Origin: an uncultured Eubacteriales bacterium
GTDB taxonomy: Bacteria > Bacillota > Clostridia > Oscillospirales > CAG-272
Length of the DNA: 9,986 bases
Direction of reading: 5' to 3'
Assembly: GCA_902462015.1 (NCBI GenBank)
Contig: CABPZV010000077.1
Location: 1 to 9,986 of the forward strand
Positions 1-5,797 of the stretch are shown here, in pieces. Numbering within the stretch: the stretch's first letter is position 1; each line of letters begins with the position of its first letter. The notes beneath the pieces were generated by a model. It made no database searches. It saw only the letters and a list, made by a program, of their open reading frames with translations, and was not told where the DNA came from. Position numbers and translations under genes: made by a program.

Positions 1-39
1 AAGGCACATCAAATAATACATTCATATCGCATCTTTTTG

Positions 40-58
40 AAATTGACTCTGTCAATTT
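40..58. promoter_or_regulatory. Perfect short palindrome upstream of tsaE (operator-like)
   Basis: AAATTGAC and GTCAATTT are perfect 8-bp inverted arms around the 3-nt spacer TCT. The site covers the putative -35 box of the tsaE promoter (43-48), so it could be a repressor site or a small hairpin. No T-run follows it, so it is not a convincing terminator for an upstream gene. Function is inferred from position only. Confidence 0.4.
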
Positions 59-72
59 ATCCTGGCTATTAA
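43..72 (+). promoter_or_regulatory. Putative sigma-A promoter for tsaE-tsaB
   Basis: TTGACT at 43-48 and TATTAA at 67-72 are separated by 18 bp, a fair vegetative promoter match 24 bp before the tsaE start codon. The -10 is so close to the ATG that the leader would be only about 15-20 nt, which lowers confidence. The ribosome-binding candidate AAAGGA lies about 13 nt before the ATG. Confidence 0.35.
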
Positions 73-95
73 TTTAAAAGGAATTTAAATCTGCA

Positions 96-602
96 ATGAA
101 CAGGACTATCATTCATTCAAAATCGGAAGCCGATACTTTTGAGGCAGGAAAGAAATTGGCTTCTGAATTGGAACTGATATTAAATAAAAAGGCAGTTACC
201 TGTGAAGTGACAAAACTCTTTGACACTTTCGGAGATAACACTGCCGTTGTCGCAATGTGCGGCGAGCTGGGTTCTGGAAAAACTGTTTTTGTCCGCGGCA
301 TGGCGTCTGTTCTGACGCCTGATGCAGCCGTTCAAAGTCCCAGTTACACAATTGTTAATGAATACATCGGTAAAAATTATAATTTGTATCATTTTGACAT
401 GTATCGTATAACCGGAGAAGACGATCTCTTTTCTATCGGATTTTATGATTATTCCAATGCAGTTCTTGCAATCGAATGGAGTGAAAAAATACCATATGCA
501 CTTCCGAGAATTTATTGGAGAGTATCCTTTTCTTCCGAGGGCGAAAAGGGCAGAAAGATTGAAATTGAATTCATAGACTCCATAAAACAGGAGAAAATAT
601 AA
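96..602 (+). CDS. tsaE: tRNA threonylcarbamoyladenosine biosynthesis ATPase TsaE
   Basis: TsaE is the P-loop ATPase that cycles the TsaB-TsaD complex during N6-threonylcarbamoyladenosine (t6A) formation at position 37 of ANN-decoding tRNAs, in the cytoplasm. The 168-aa product carries Walker A GELGSGKT at residues 56-63, the family motif SPSYTIVNEY at 81-90, HFDMYRI at 99-105 and IEWSEK at 126-131. Walker A lies about 20 residues further in than in many homologues, so there is an N-terminal extension of about 20 aa. An ATG at 96 starts it, although the AAAGGA candidate site is rather distant. The stop is 4 bp before tsaB, so the two are very probably co-transcribed. Identification is from motifs and gene order and is secure. 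Confidence 0.95.
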   Translation: MNRTIIHSKSEADTFEAGKKLASELELILNKKAVTCEVTKLFDTFGDNTAVVAMCGELGSGKTVFVRGMASVLTPDAAVQSPSYTIVNEYIGKNYNLYHFDMYRITGEDDLFSIGFYDYSNAVLAIEWSEKIPYALPRIYWRVSFSSEGEKGRKIEIEFIDSIKQEKI

Positions 603-606
603 TAAA

Positions 607-1323
607 ATGAAAATTCTTGCCATTGAATGCAGCGCCGAAACGGCAAGCGCAGCGATCACCGAAGACCGCGAACTTTTAGGGGTATATACAAAAAATGCCG
701 GCAGAACACACAGTGAAAAACTGCTTCCCATGATTGACGAGCTTCTTTGCAGTTATTCGCTGAAGATTGACGATTTAGATTTGCTTGCCTGTACCGCAGG
801 TCCCGGTTCATTTACAGGTATCCGAATAGGAGTATCGACTATCAAAGGGCTTGCTTTCGCAAAAAACAAGCCTTGTATAGGTATTTCCTCGCTCGAAGCT
901 CTTGCATACGGCTTTGACAGTTTTCCGGAGGAATGTATAATTGTACCGTCAATTGATGCAAGACGCGGAAATGTTTATAACGCTGTTTTTTTGGCAGAAA
1001 CGGGAAAGCCGCCGCACAGACTTTGCGACGACCGACTAATATCCGTATCTAAGCTTGTAGAAGAACTTATAACTATTAATAAAAAAGCCATTTTATGCGG
1101 AGACGGATATAAAACAATTAAAAAAATAACTGCCGAAGACAAAAACAGATACATTAATATAGTTGAGGCTCCCCCGGCGCTTTTATATCCCAACGCATAC
1201 GCTACCGCACTTTGCGCATTAAACAAATACTCTAACGGAAAATCGATATCTGATAAAGAATTATCACCGATTTACCTGCGTCCAACTCAGGCGGAACGAG
1301 AGCTGTGCAGAGATAATAATTAA
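607..1323 (+). CDS. tsaB: tRNA threonylcarbamoyladenosine biosynthesis protein TsaB
   Basis: TsaB is the inactive ASKHA-fold partner that scaffolds TsaD and TsaE in t6A synthesis. The 238-aa protein shows the N-terminal strand MKILAIECS, THSEKL at 34-39, the diagnostic AGPGSFTGIRIG at 64-75, SSLEALA at 94-100 and DARRGNVY at 117-124, all typical of TsaB, and its length is normal. The start ATG follows tsaE by 4 bp; AGGAG at 589-593, inside the tsaE end, is the likely ribosome binding site although its 13-nt spacing is long. In many Firmicutes tsaB is followed by rimI and often tsaD; here neither follows and the next gene is rpiB. TsaD must therefore be encoded elsewhere. Confidence 0.95.
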   Translation: MKILAIECSAETASAAITEDRELLGVYTKNAGRTHSEKLLPMIDELLCSYSLKIDDLDLLACTAGPGSFTGIRIGVSTIKGLAFAKNKPCIGISSLEALAYGFDSFPEECIIVPSIDARRGNVYNAVFLAETGKPPHRLCDDRLISVSKLVEELITINKKAILCGDGYKTIKKITAEDKNRYINIVEAPPALLYPNAYATALCALNKYSNGKSISDKELSPIYLRPTQAERELCRDNN

Positions 1324-1408
1324 TCTGTCTATTTGCGAATCTGAATAAAACTATGCAAAAATTAGTCTGAACTTTACTTTTTACAGTGAAAAGAAAGGAA
1401 TACAAAAA

Positions 1409-1858
1409 ATGAATAAAATTAAATTTGCAATTGCATCTGACCATGCCGGATATATTCTAAAAGAGGAAATAAAAAATCATTTCAGGCAGCAGGAAATAGA
1501 ATTTATTGACTGCGGAACAGAAAATGAAACAGACTCTGTTAATTACCCGGATTTTGCGCATAAGCTCTGTCTAAAAATACAATCAGGAGAAGCAGAGCGC
1601 GGAATTCTTGTATGCGGGACAGGAATTGGAATGAGCATTGCCGCCAACAAACACAAAGGAATACGGGCAGCATGCTGCTCAGATACATTTTCTGCACGTC
1701 TGACAAGAATGCATAACGATGCAAATGTGCTGTGTATAGGCGCACGCGTTGTCGGCGCCGGACTTGCACTTGATCTTGTCGATATTTTTGTAGAAACCAA
1801 GTTTGAAGGCGGAAGGCATGAGCGGCGGGTAAATATGCTGAAAGATTTTGAAAAATAA
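1409..1858 (+). CDS. rpiB: Ribose-5-phosphate isomerase B
   Basis: RpiB interconverts ribose 5-phosphate and ribulose 5-phosphate in the non-oxidative pentose phosphate pathway. The 149-aa product is of normal family length and has the N-terminal SDHAGY (residues 10-15), NYPDFA, the active-site loop VCGTGIGMSIAANK with catalytic cysteine C69, RMHNDANVL with H102, and the phosphate-contacting GGRHERRV near 134-141. Retention of the cysteine favours RpiB over the related LacA/LacB galactose-6-phosphate isomerase subunits, which lack it. AAAGGA at 1394-1399 is well placed 9 nt before the ATG. An 85-bp gap separates it from tsaB, so it may be read through from tsaEB or have its own weak promoter; I see no clear one. 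A strong terminator follows. Confidence 0.95.
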   Translation: MNKIKFAIASDHAGYILKEEIKNHFRQQEIEFIDCGTENETDSVNYPDFAHKLCLKIQSGEAERGILVCGTGIGMSIAANKHKGIRAACCSDTFSARLTRMHNDANVLCIGARVVGAGLALDLVDIFVETKFEGGRHERRVNMLKDFEK

Positions 1859-1876
1859 AAACAGCCCTTTACAGAT

Positions 1877-1927
1877 TAAACAAAAAGTCAGCCTTATTCT
1901 ATACGAATGAGACTGACTTTTTGTTTA
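1877..1927. terminator. Bidirectional intrinsic terminator between rpiB and the PPTase operon
   Basis: Fifteen-base arms at 1877-1891 and 1913-1927 are perfect inverted repeats (TAAACAAAAAGTCAG and its complement), with an additional short inner pairing ATTC/GAAT at 1896-1899 and 1905-1908. The stem core is flanked by an A-tract on one side and a T-tract on the other, so it can terminate both the plus-strand tsaE-tsaB-rpiB transcript (19 bp after the rpiB stop) and the minus-strand operon ending at 2027. Confidence 0.85.
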
Positions 1928-2026
1928 TGATCTGAAAGCCGGTCACAGTCTGTTAGTAACTATTTTATTGTTAGCAGATATATTGGTGTTCTATACCGTT
2001 TCAATCATTCATTGATTTATCCAACT

Positions 2027-2662
2027 TTACACTATCTCAAAAGTATCATATTCACTCTTATCTCCGCAGTAAACAGACACATAATATTCATCGCTCGCTG
2101 CAGAACGAATAATTCCTTTCTTACACTGAGGTATCTCTTTGGCCGAAAAGCTTAAAAGTCCTTCTCCAGTATATTTACCATATGCTTCTTTAGCAGTCCA
2201 GAGCTGATAAAAACGATACTGCATATCGCCATCAGGTTCTTTAACAAAATCAAAATCTTCAGGCATATAGCCGAAAAGATATTCAAGCTCCACCTTATCA
2301 AATACCCTCTTAGCAAGCTTAAGGCTGAAAGGTCGTATAATTTCCGTATCAATACCTACTTGTTTTTTCCCTATTGCAAGTACGGCAAAATCTCCGGAGT
2401 GACTTATATTAAACTCTATATCAATTCCGACAGCGTATGGTTTTCCTCCCGGCTTCGTTTCGATGGAAATACTTTCAGGAGATGCACCACAAATTTTTGA
2501 GATGTTTTTCCTTATAAGCATATCTGCCGCAACTGAACGGAGACGGTCAGACTTTTTACGATAGGCATCAGTACGTCCGCGCCTTTCCCGGCTCATCAAA
2601 GAATACCACTTTTCATATTCTATTTTGTCAAATAAGCTTATGTCAAATTTATCAAATAACAA
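2027..2662 (-). CDS. Sfp-type 4'-phosphopantetheinyl transferase
   Basis: Transfers the 4'-phosphopantetheine arm of CoA to a serine on acyl-, peptidyl- or aryl-carrier proteins. The 211-aa product has the Sfp/Gsp-class motifs: GKPY at 73-76, NISHSG at 85-90, VGIDTE at 102-107 with Mg-binding D105 and E107, and WTAKEAYGKYTGEGL at 155-169 with the E159/K163 signature. The length suits the two-lobed Sfp type, not the roughly 120-aa AcpS type. The start is TTG at 2662, directly after the TGA of the ParB-like gene (2663-2665), with a perfect AGGAGG (2671-2676, complement) 8 nt upstream; this supports the TTG over later ATGs. No carrier protein or NRPS/PKS gene is visible in the window, so its substrate is unknown. 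It is the last gene of the ibrA-ibrB operon by position and coupling. Confidence 0.92.
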   Translation of the reverse strand: MLFDKFDISLFDKIEYEKWYSLMSRERRGRTDAYRKKSDRLRSVAADMLIRKNISKICGASPESISIETKPGGKPYAVGIDIEFNISHSGDFAVLAIGKKQVGIDTEIIRPFSLKLAKRVFDKVELEYLFGYMPEDFDFVKEPDGDMQYRFYQLWTAKEAYGKYTGEGLLSFSAKEIPQCKKGIIRSAASDEYYVSVYCGDKSEYDTFEIV

Positions 2663-3199
2663 TCAGGAATCCTCCTCTTTCTCCTCTTCGACAGGAACCC
2701 AGGCTCTACCGAACTGCACATCTTTAAAAAGCGCAGTAAGTCCGGTAATTTGTTTCAGCCGTAAAATTTCATCTCTATCCATACCGAGATGCTTAGATAT
2801 CCATTTATCACTCCTTCCGAGCTCATGAAGTTCATTGATAATATTACTCATCAGATCAACTTTATGAGAGCCTCTTGCACGGTTATGACGAATCGTACTT
2901 GCCATCTGGTGATCAAGCGGTTTATCAATAATCGAAACCGGAAGCAAACCGCTTTCCCTTTCATAAATATCCGGATAATCCAGCATAACACGGTAACGAT
3001 GAAAACCGTCTACAATCGTATAGATATCTTTGGCTCTCGAATAATAACAAACAATCGGCATAGTATATCCGTCTTCCTTAATACTGTCATACAGCAGCTT
3101 CATCTCTGGCGGCGCTACAGAATTTGGATTATATGTATTGGGATGTATCTTTTCTATCGGAACGGCAATTACATTATATACCGGACTTTTAAATGACAT
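2663..3199 (-). CDS. ibrB: IbrB-like ParB-domain protein
   Basis: A 178-aa protein with an N-terminal ParB/sulfiredoxin-like domain: PIEKIHPNTYNPN at 14-26, the motif IVDGFHRYR at 62-70 and RHNRARGSH at 104-112, then a helix-turn-helix-like segment DKWISKHLGMDRDEILRLKQ at 131-150 and an acidic tail (EEEKEEDS). In E. coli, IbrA and IbrB are paired regulators of the eib immunoglobulin-binding genes; similar pairs occur in phages and islands. Whether the ParB domain binds DNA, hydrolyses a nucleotide or is a nuclease is not decidable here. I prefer the ATG at 3199 (GGTGA 5 nt upstream); in-frame GTG at 3208 and TTG at 3211 are alternatives. It overlaps the ibrA end by 11 bp, implying translational coupling. 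The symbol is by homology as recognised by eye. Confidence 0.8.
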   Translation of the reverse strand: MSFKSPVYNVIAVPIEKIHPNTYNPNSVAPPEMKLLYDSIKEDGYTMPIVCYYSRAKDIYTIVDGFHRYRVMLDYPDIYERESGLLPVSIIDKPLDHQMASTIRHNRARGSHKVDLMSNIINELHELGRSDKWISKHLGMDRDEILRLKQITGLTALFKDVQFGRAWVPVEEEKEEDS

Positions 3200-4517
3200 T
3201 ATCTTCACCAACCTTGCTGTATTTATACTTTAAAGCATTAATTCGTTTCTGCTGTTCTCTTGTAAGGCCAAATCCCATGAATCGGCATGTGTGATCATTC
3301 TTTAAAATGCAATAACACATACGTTTCCAGCTCGGAATATCCTTTGACGATTTTATATCATCAGTATGATCAGGAATTTTATCAAGAAAAATAACTCTGG
3401 AATTTTTCATTACTGTATGATTTGAAATACCATTGCGCTTAATGTTATATCCATGGTCGATCAGATCCTGTATTACGTCTTCTTCAAGTCCGCCTCCGGT
3501 ATTATGCCAAAACTCAATGGATGTTTTAAATTTTTTTATATAGTTATTACGCAGTCTTTCAGGTAATGTATCCAAAAGAAATTTAGTATATGACTCCCAT
3601 GTATGGCCTTCCGGAAGTTTTAAACTACGGTATCCAAGCGCTTTTGTTTTTCCGTAAATGGCGCAGAAGTTAGCTCCCTTTACACGTCCGACAAGCCGAG
3701 CCCAAATTTCGGGGTCCAATATACGGTAAATATTCAGACTGTCCTTTGCATAATCGTTAAATGGTGATGCAACCCGCATCTGATCCAGCTTTAATCCTGC
3801 CATAAAATAAAGATCGTATAAACGGTTATAATCATAATTGAATATATAGTTCGCGTGCCATACATCACTTTTTGACCAGTCATACAAAGGCGATGCTGCC
3901 CATACATCCTTAAACTGCTTACTTATCCAACATCTGTCTTTGTAACCGTGTCTCTTATTTATTATACCGCTGTATCTCTGCAGAGACTCATCAGCACGCA
4001 TCCCCAAAAGACAGACGGTTCTTTTTCCGCCATGGGATATTCGGTACCATCTTCCAAATTGCCTGGCTAAATCAATCTGATGCATTTTATATCGATATGT
4101 AGTTATAGGATTGTTCTGAAGATTTATTACATATGAGTGTCTCGGCATAGGACGAACCCACATATCCTCCTTAGTATCGTCCCACGGATACCAAAACATC
4201 TGATAACTGCTAAGCGCGGTTCTTGTCGCCATAGGCAGACAAACCCAATAGGGTTCTGCATCGCTTTTTATATGTTCAAAAGTGCGCTCTATATATTCTG
4301 TTGTTACCGAATACTGAGCCTCAAAATCCTGATGAAAAACACCAATCTTCTTTTCAGGATAGTATTCCTTTTGAAAATCAAGTGTAAGATTCAGCAAAAG
4401 TCCACTGTCCTTGCCGCCTGAAAAGGAAACAAATATATTGTCAAATTCTTCAAATATAAAATGCAGACGTTCCTGCAAAGCATCATATACGTTCTTTTCT
4501 GTATATCTCCTAATCAT
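3189..4517 (-). CDS. ibrA: IbrA-like PP-loop ATPase (PAPS reductase family, DUF3440)
   Basis: A 442-aa member of the adenine-nucleotide alpha-hydrolase/PAPS reductase superfamily. The PP-loop SGGKDS lies at 33-38, GMRADESLQR at 172-181 and SPLYDWSKSDVW at 209-220, all typical of PAPS-reductase-like proteins; the C-terminal part with SWKRMCYCILKNDHTC at 396-411 and MGFGLTREQ matches the DUF3440 region of IbrA. It is far longer than sulfate-assimilation CysH and lacks cysG/cysD-type neighbours, so a housekeeping sulfate role is unlikely. By analogy with DndC it could activate a substrate by adenylation in a modification reaction, but that is inference. Start ATG at 4517 has AGGAGGT (4521-4527, complement) just upstream. 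It is first in the ibrA-ibrB-PPTase operon and is preceded by a long leader carrying repeat copy 1. Confidence 0.85.
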   Translation of the reverse strand: MIRRYTEKNVYDALQERLHFIFEEFDNIFVSFSGGKDSGLLLNLTLDFQKEYYPEKKIGVFHQDFEAQYSVTTEYIERTFEHIKSDAEPYWVCLPMATRTALSSYQMFWYPWDDTKEDMWVRPMPRHSYVINLQNNPITTYRYKMHQIDLARQFGRWYRISHGGKRTVCLLGMRADESLQRYSGIINKRHGYKDRCWISKQFKDVWAASPLYDWSKSDVWHANYIFNYDYNRLYDLYFMAGLKLDQMRVASPFNDYAKDSLNIYRILDPEIWARLVGRVKGANFCAIYGKTKALGYRSLKLPEGHTWESYTKFLLDTLPERLRNNYIKKFKTSIEFWHNTGGGLEEDVIQDLIDHGYNIKRNGISNHTVMKNSRVIFLDKIPDHTDDIKSSKDIPSWKRMCYCILKNDHTCRFMGFGLTREQQKRINALKYKYSKVGEDNVI

Positions 4518-4542
4518 AGTACCTCCTATTAATGTCTTTCAG

Positions 4543-4730
4543 ATATAACTTAGGCAATAATGTCCCGCCATTAAGTCTGTAGCCCTTAATGGCGGTCGCT
4601 TCTTAAGGCGGGGGCCTCTAAAGCGCGGGAGACATTTCACCATTCGGTGGGAGATACAATCTCCTACCGAATGGCAGGTTGGCTTTGCCACCCCTTGCCA
4701 CGCCATTTGACGGGGCAAGCCACTTATTGA
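4543..4730 (-). repeat. Dispersed structured repeat, copy 1 (188 bp)
   Basis: Shares most of its sequence with 6624-6766, starting at ATATAACTTAGGCAA and ending at CTTATTGA. It contains a 14-bp hairpin at 4640-4653/4661-4674 with loop ATACAAT, a second weaker hairpin around GGTTGGC-TTT-GCCACCC, and ATGTC/GACAT pairing that closes the left part. Relative to copy 2 it has about 45 extra bases, which include a perfect 11-bp hairpin at 4565-4575/4585-4595. No transposase, target-site duplication or clear terminal inverted repeat was seen. Its left end is 25 bp from the ibrA start. The minus strand carries an open reading stretch through it (4618-4836) that I regard as non-coding. A MITE-like or IS200/IS605-derived relic, or a leader RNA element, are both possible. 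Confidence 0.8.
4565..4595. other. Perfect 11-bp hairpin specific to repeat copy 1
   Basis: CCGCCATTAAG at 4565-4575 and CTTAATGGCGG at 4585-4595 are perfect inverted arms with a 9-nt loop. Copy 2 lacks this segment. In the ibrA leader RNA it would form the last strong hairpin, ending about 48 nt before the ibrA start codon. No U-run follows it on the minus strand, so it is not an obvious terminator. Confidence 0.6.
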
Positions 4731-4798
4731 AACATAAATATATGCGTAAAACTATTATGTCATATTCCCCGCTCATCCGCAATGTTTCGAGGTTTTGC

Positions 4799-4820
4799 TC
4801 TGCAGAATTGATGCTGCAGA
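4799..4820. other. Short inverted repeat in the ibrA leader
   Basis: TCTGCAG at 4799-4805 and CTGCAGA at 4814-4820 are perfect 7-bp arms around an 8-nt loop. It lies within the predicted 5' leader of the ibrA transcript, between the start site near 4858 and repeat copy 1. Its role is unknown; it could simply be a stem in a long structured leader. Confidence 0.35.
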
Positions 4821-4841
4821 CAGAGAAAAGAAACATGCCGC

Positions 4842-4861
4842 CGTAAAGCTTATGCTTTACG
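4842..4861. promoter_or_regulatory. Operator-like palindrome at the ibrA transcription start
   Basis: CGTAAAGC at 4842-4849 and GCTTTACG at 4854-4861 are perfect 8-bp arms around TTAT. The palindrome begins 3 bp downstream of the minus-strand -10 box (4865-4870) and covers the expected start site near 4858, the usual place for a repressor operator. It would also form a hairpin near the 5' end of the transcript, an alternative explanation. Confidence 0.5.
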
Positions 4862-4864
4862 ATT

Positions 4865-4893
4865 ATTATATCATATCAATCAGCATTGTTCAA
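4865..4893 (-). promoter_or_regulatory. Sigma-A promoter (extended -10) for the ibrA-ibrB-PPTase operon
   Basis: Read on the minus strand, TTGAAC (4888-4893) and TATAAT (4865-4870) are separated by exactly 17 bp, with TG one base upstream of the -10 (extended -10, TGATATAAT). This is a near-consensus vegetative promoter. Transcription would start near 4858, giving a leader of roughly 340 nt that includes the short inverted repeat at 4799-4820 and repeat copy 1. Confidence 0.65.
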
Positions 4894-4962
4894 GAATTTT
4901 CGGCAAATGTTGTAAATTCTTAATAAAACCGGTAAAAAATCAAAAAACAAAAAATATATTTC

Positions 4963-4992
4963 TTGACATATTTATTCTCATATTTATATAAA
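4963..4992 (+). promoter_or_regulatory. Upstream promoter candidate for ogt
   Basis: Perfect -35 TTGACA at 4963-4968 and TATAAA at 4987-4992 with an 18-bp spacer, on the plus strand. It faces away from the ibrA promoter and lies about 195 bp before the alkyltransferase gene. A 10-bp inverted repeat lies immediately downstream (4996-5028). Confidence 0.5.
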
Positions 4993-4995
4993 AAA

Positions 4996-5028
4996 CTGAT
5001 ATTCTATCTAACAAAGAAAGAATATCAG
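4996..5028. promoter_or_regulatory. Inverted repeat at the start of the distal ogt promoter
   Basis: CTGATATTCT at 4996-5005 and AGAATATCAG at 5019-5028 are perfect 10-bp arms with a 13-nt loop. It begins 3 bp after the -10 TATAAA and covers the expected start of transcription. It could be a repressor site or a 5' mRNA hairpin. No T-run follows it on the plus strand. Confidence 0.45.
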
Positions 5029-5092
5029 CTGAATTAAGGCACGCGTATATATTATAAATTGCAAAAATGGCGATAATCAGATAAAATCTGCC

Positions 5093-5121
5093 TTGACAAT
5101 TTAAGTAAAGTATTTTAGAAT
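5093..5121 (+). promoter_or_regulatory. Proximal sigma-A promoter for the alkyltransferase pair
   Basis: TTGACA at 5093-5098 and TAGAAT at 5116-5121 with an optimal 17-bp spacer. Transcription would begin near 5128, leaving a leader of about 60 nt before the ATG at 5187. This is the best plus-strand promoter match in the intergenic region. Confidence 0.6.
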
Positions 5122-5186
5122 TAGAGTGTTAAACAAGATCGGAGTAATACTACAACGGCATAAACATCTTAATTGCGTTATAAAAA

Positions 5187-5744
5187 ATGGAATTTACAGC
5201 TATGCAGTATACAAATATCTATCAATCTCCCATTGGAGAAATTCTTCTTGTCTGTGACAATAAAGGTCTTACCGGACTCTGGATAAAAGGTGCAAAATAC
5301 TACGCTGACGGTCTCAGCGATAAATATATAGAAGAGTCAACACCCATTCTTGAATCTGCAAAAAAATGGTTAGACATCTACTTCTCAGGTACAAAACCGG
5401 AATTTATACCCCCTCTTCATTTGATTGGATCGGATTTTCAGGTTTCTGTATGGAATATTCTTCTGAAAATTCCATATGGACACACAACGACATACAGCAA
5501 TATAGCAAAAGAAATTGCAAAACAAAACAATCTTTCAGGAATGTCCGCGCAAGCTGTAGGCGGCGCTGTCGGACACAATAAAATATCCATCATAATTCCA
5601 TGCCACCGCGTCGTCGGAAAAAACGGGAGCCTGACTGGATATGCAGGAGGTATTGACAGGAAGATAAAATTGCTTACTATTGAAAATACAAATATGGCAA
5701 ATTTATTTGTTCCTACTAAAGGGACAACGCTTGGCAAGAACTGA
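5187..5744 (+). CDS. ogt: Methylated-DNA--[protein]-cysteine S-methyltransferase (Ogt/MGMT)
   Basis: Suicide DNA-repair enzyme that moves the alkyl group from O6-alkylguanine (and O4-alkylthymine) to its own cysteine. The 185-aa product has the N-terminal ribonuclease-H-like domain (YQSPIGEILLV near 12-22), the DNA-binding domain from FQVSVWNILLKIPYG at 84-98, the active site IIIPCHRVVG with acceptor C139, and GYAGG at 151-155. At the usual arginine-finger position, 17 residues before the cysteine, this protein has Q122; I recall Gln there in other Firmicutes Ogts, so it is probably functional. No strong ribosome binding site precedes either the ATG at 5187 or the in-frame ATG at 5202; homologues favour a start near the latter (MQYTNIYQSP). 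The next gene, 82 bp on, encodes a related protein. Confidence 0.93.
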   Translation: MEFTAMQYTNIYQSPIGEILLVCDNKGLTGLWIKGAKYYADGLSDKYIEESTPILESAKKWLDIYFSGTKPEFIPPLHLIGSDFQVSVWNILLKIPYGHTTTYSNIAKEIAKQNNLSGMSAQAVGGAVGHNKISIIIPCHRVVGKNGSLTGYAGGIDRKIKLLTIENTNMANLFVPTKGTTLGKN

Positions 5745-5797
5745 ATCCCGTCATGGAGATGCTTCAGAGATAAATTATTAAAATCCATAGAAAAGAA

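Noticed and set aside
180..731. Long open frame on the minus strand across tsaE and the start of tsaB
   Set aside because: It lies wholly antisense to well-recognised tsaE and tsaB, has low-complexity, hydrophobic, motif-free translation and no sensible ribosome binding site.
1928..2026. Weak inverted repeats between the terminator and the PPTase stop
   Set aside because: The arms are short or mismatched and are explained by AT-rich sequence; the strong terminator at 1877-1927 accounts for both transcript ends.
3189..4517. Assimilatory PAPS reductase CysH or Dnd phosphorothioation protein DndC
   Set aside because: Length and the DUF3440-type C-terminus fit IbrA; no sulfate-assimilation or dndB/D/E genes are adjacent.
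4543..4730. CRISPR array or tRNA-like RNA in the repeat region
   Set aside because: There is only one copy per locus with no regularly spaced direct repeats, and the stems do not form a cloverleaf.
4543..4730. Complete insertion sequence or MITE with target-site duplications
   Set aside because: The ends of the two copies do not show convincing terminal inverted repeats, the flanks show no matching duplications, and there is no transposase gene in the window.
4618..4836. 72-aa minus-strand open frame over repeat copy 1
   Set aside because: Its C-terminal half is the same translated repeat as in copy 2 (KANLPF-RRLYLP-NGEMS pattern); the structure is in the nucleic acid, and the frame sits in the ibrA leader.
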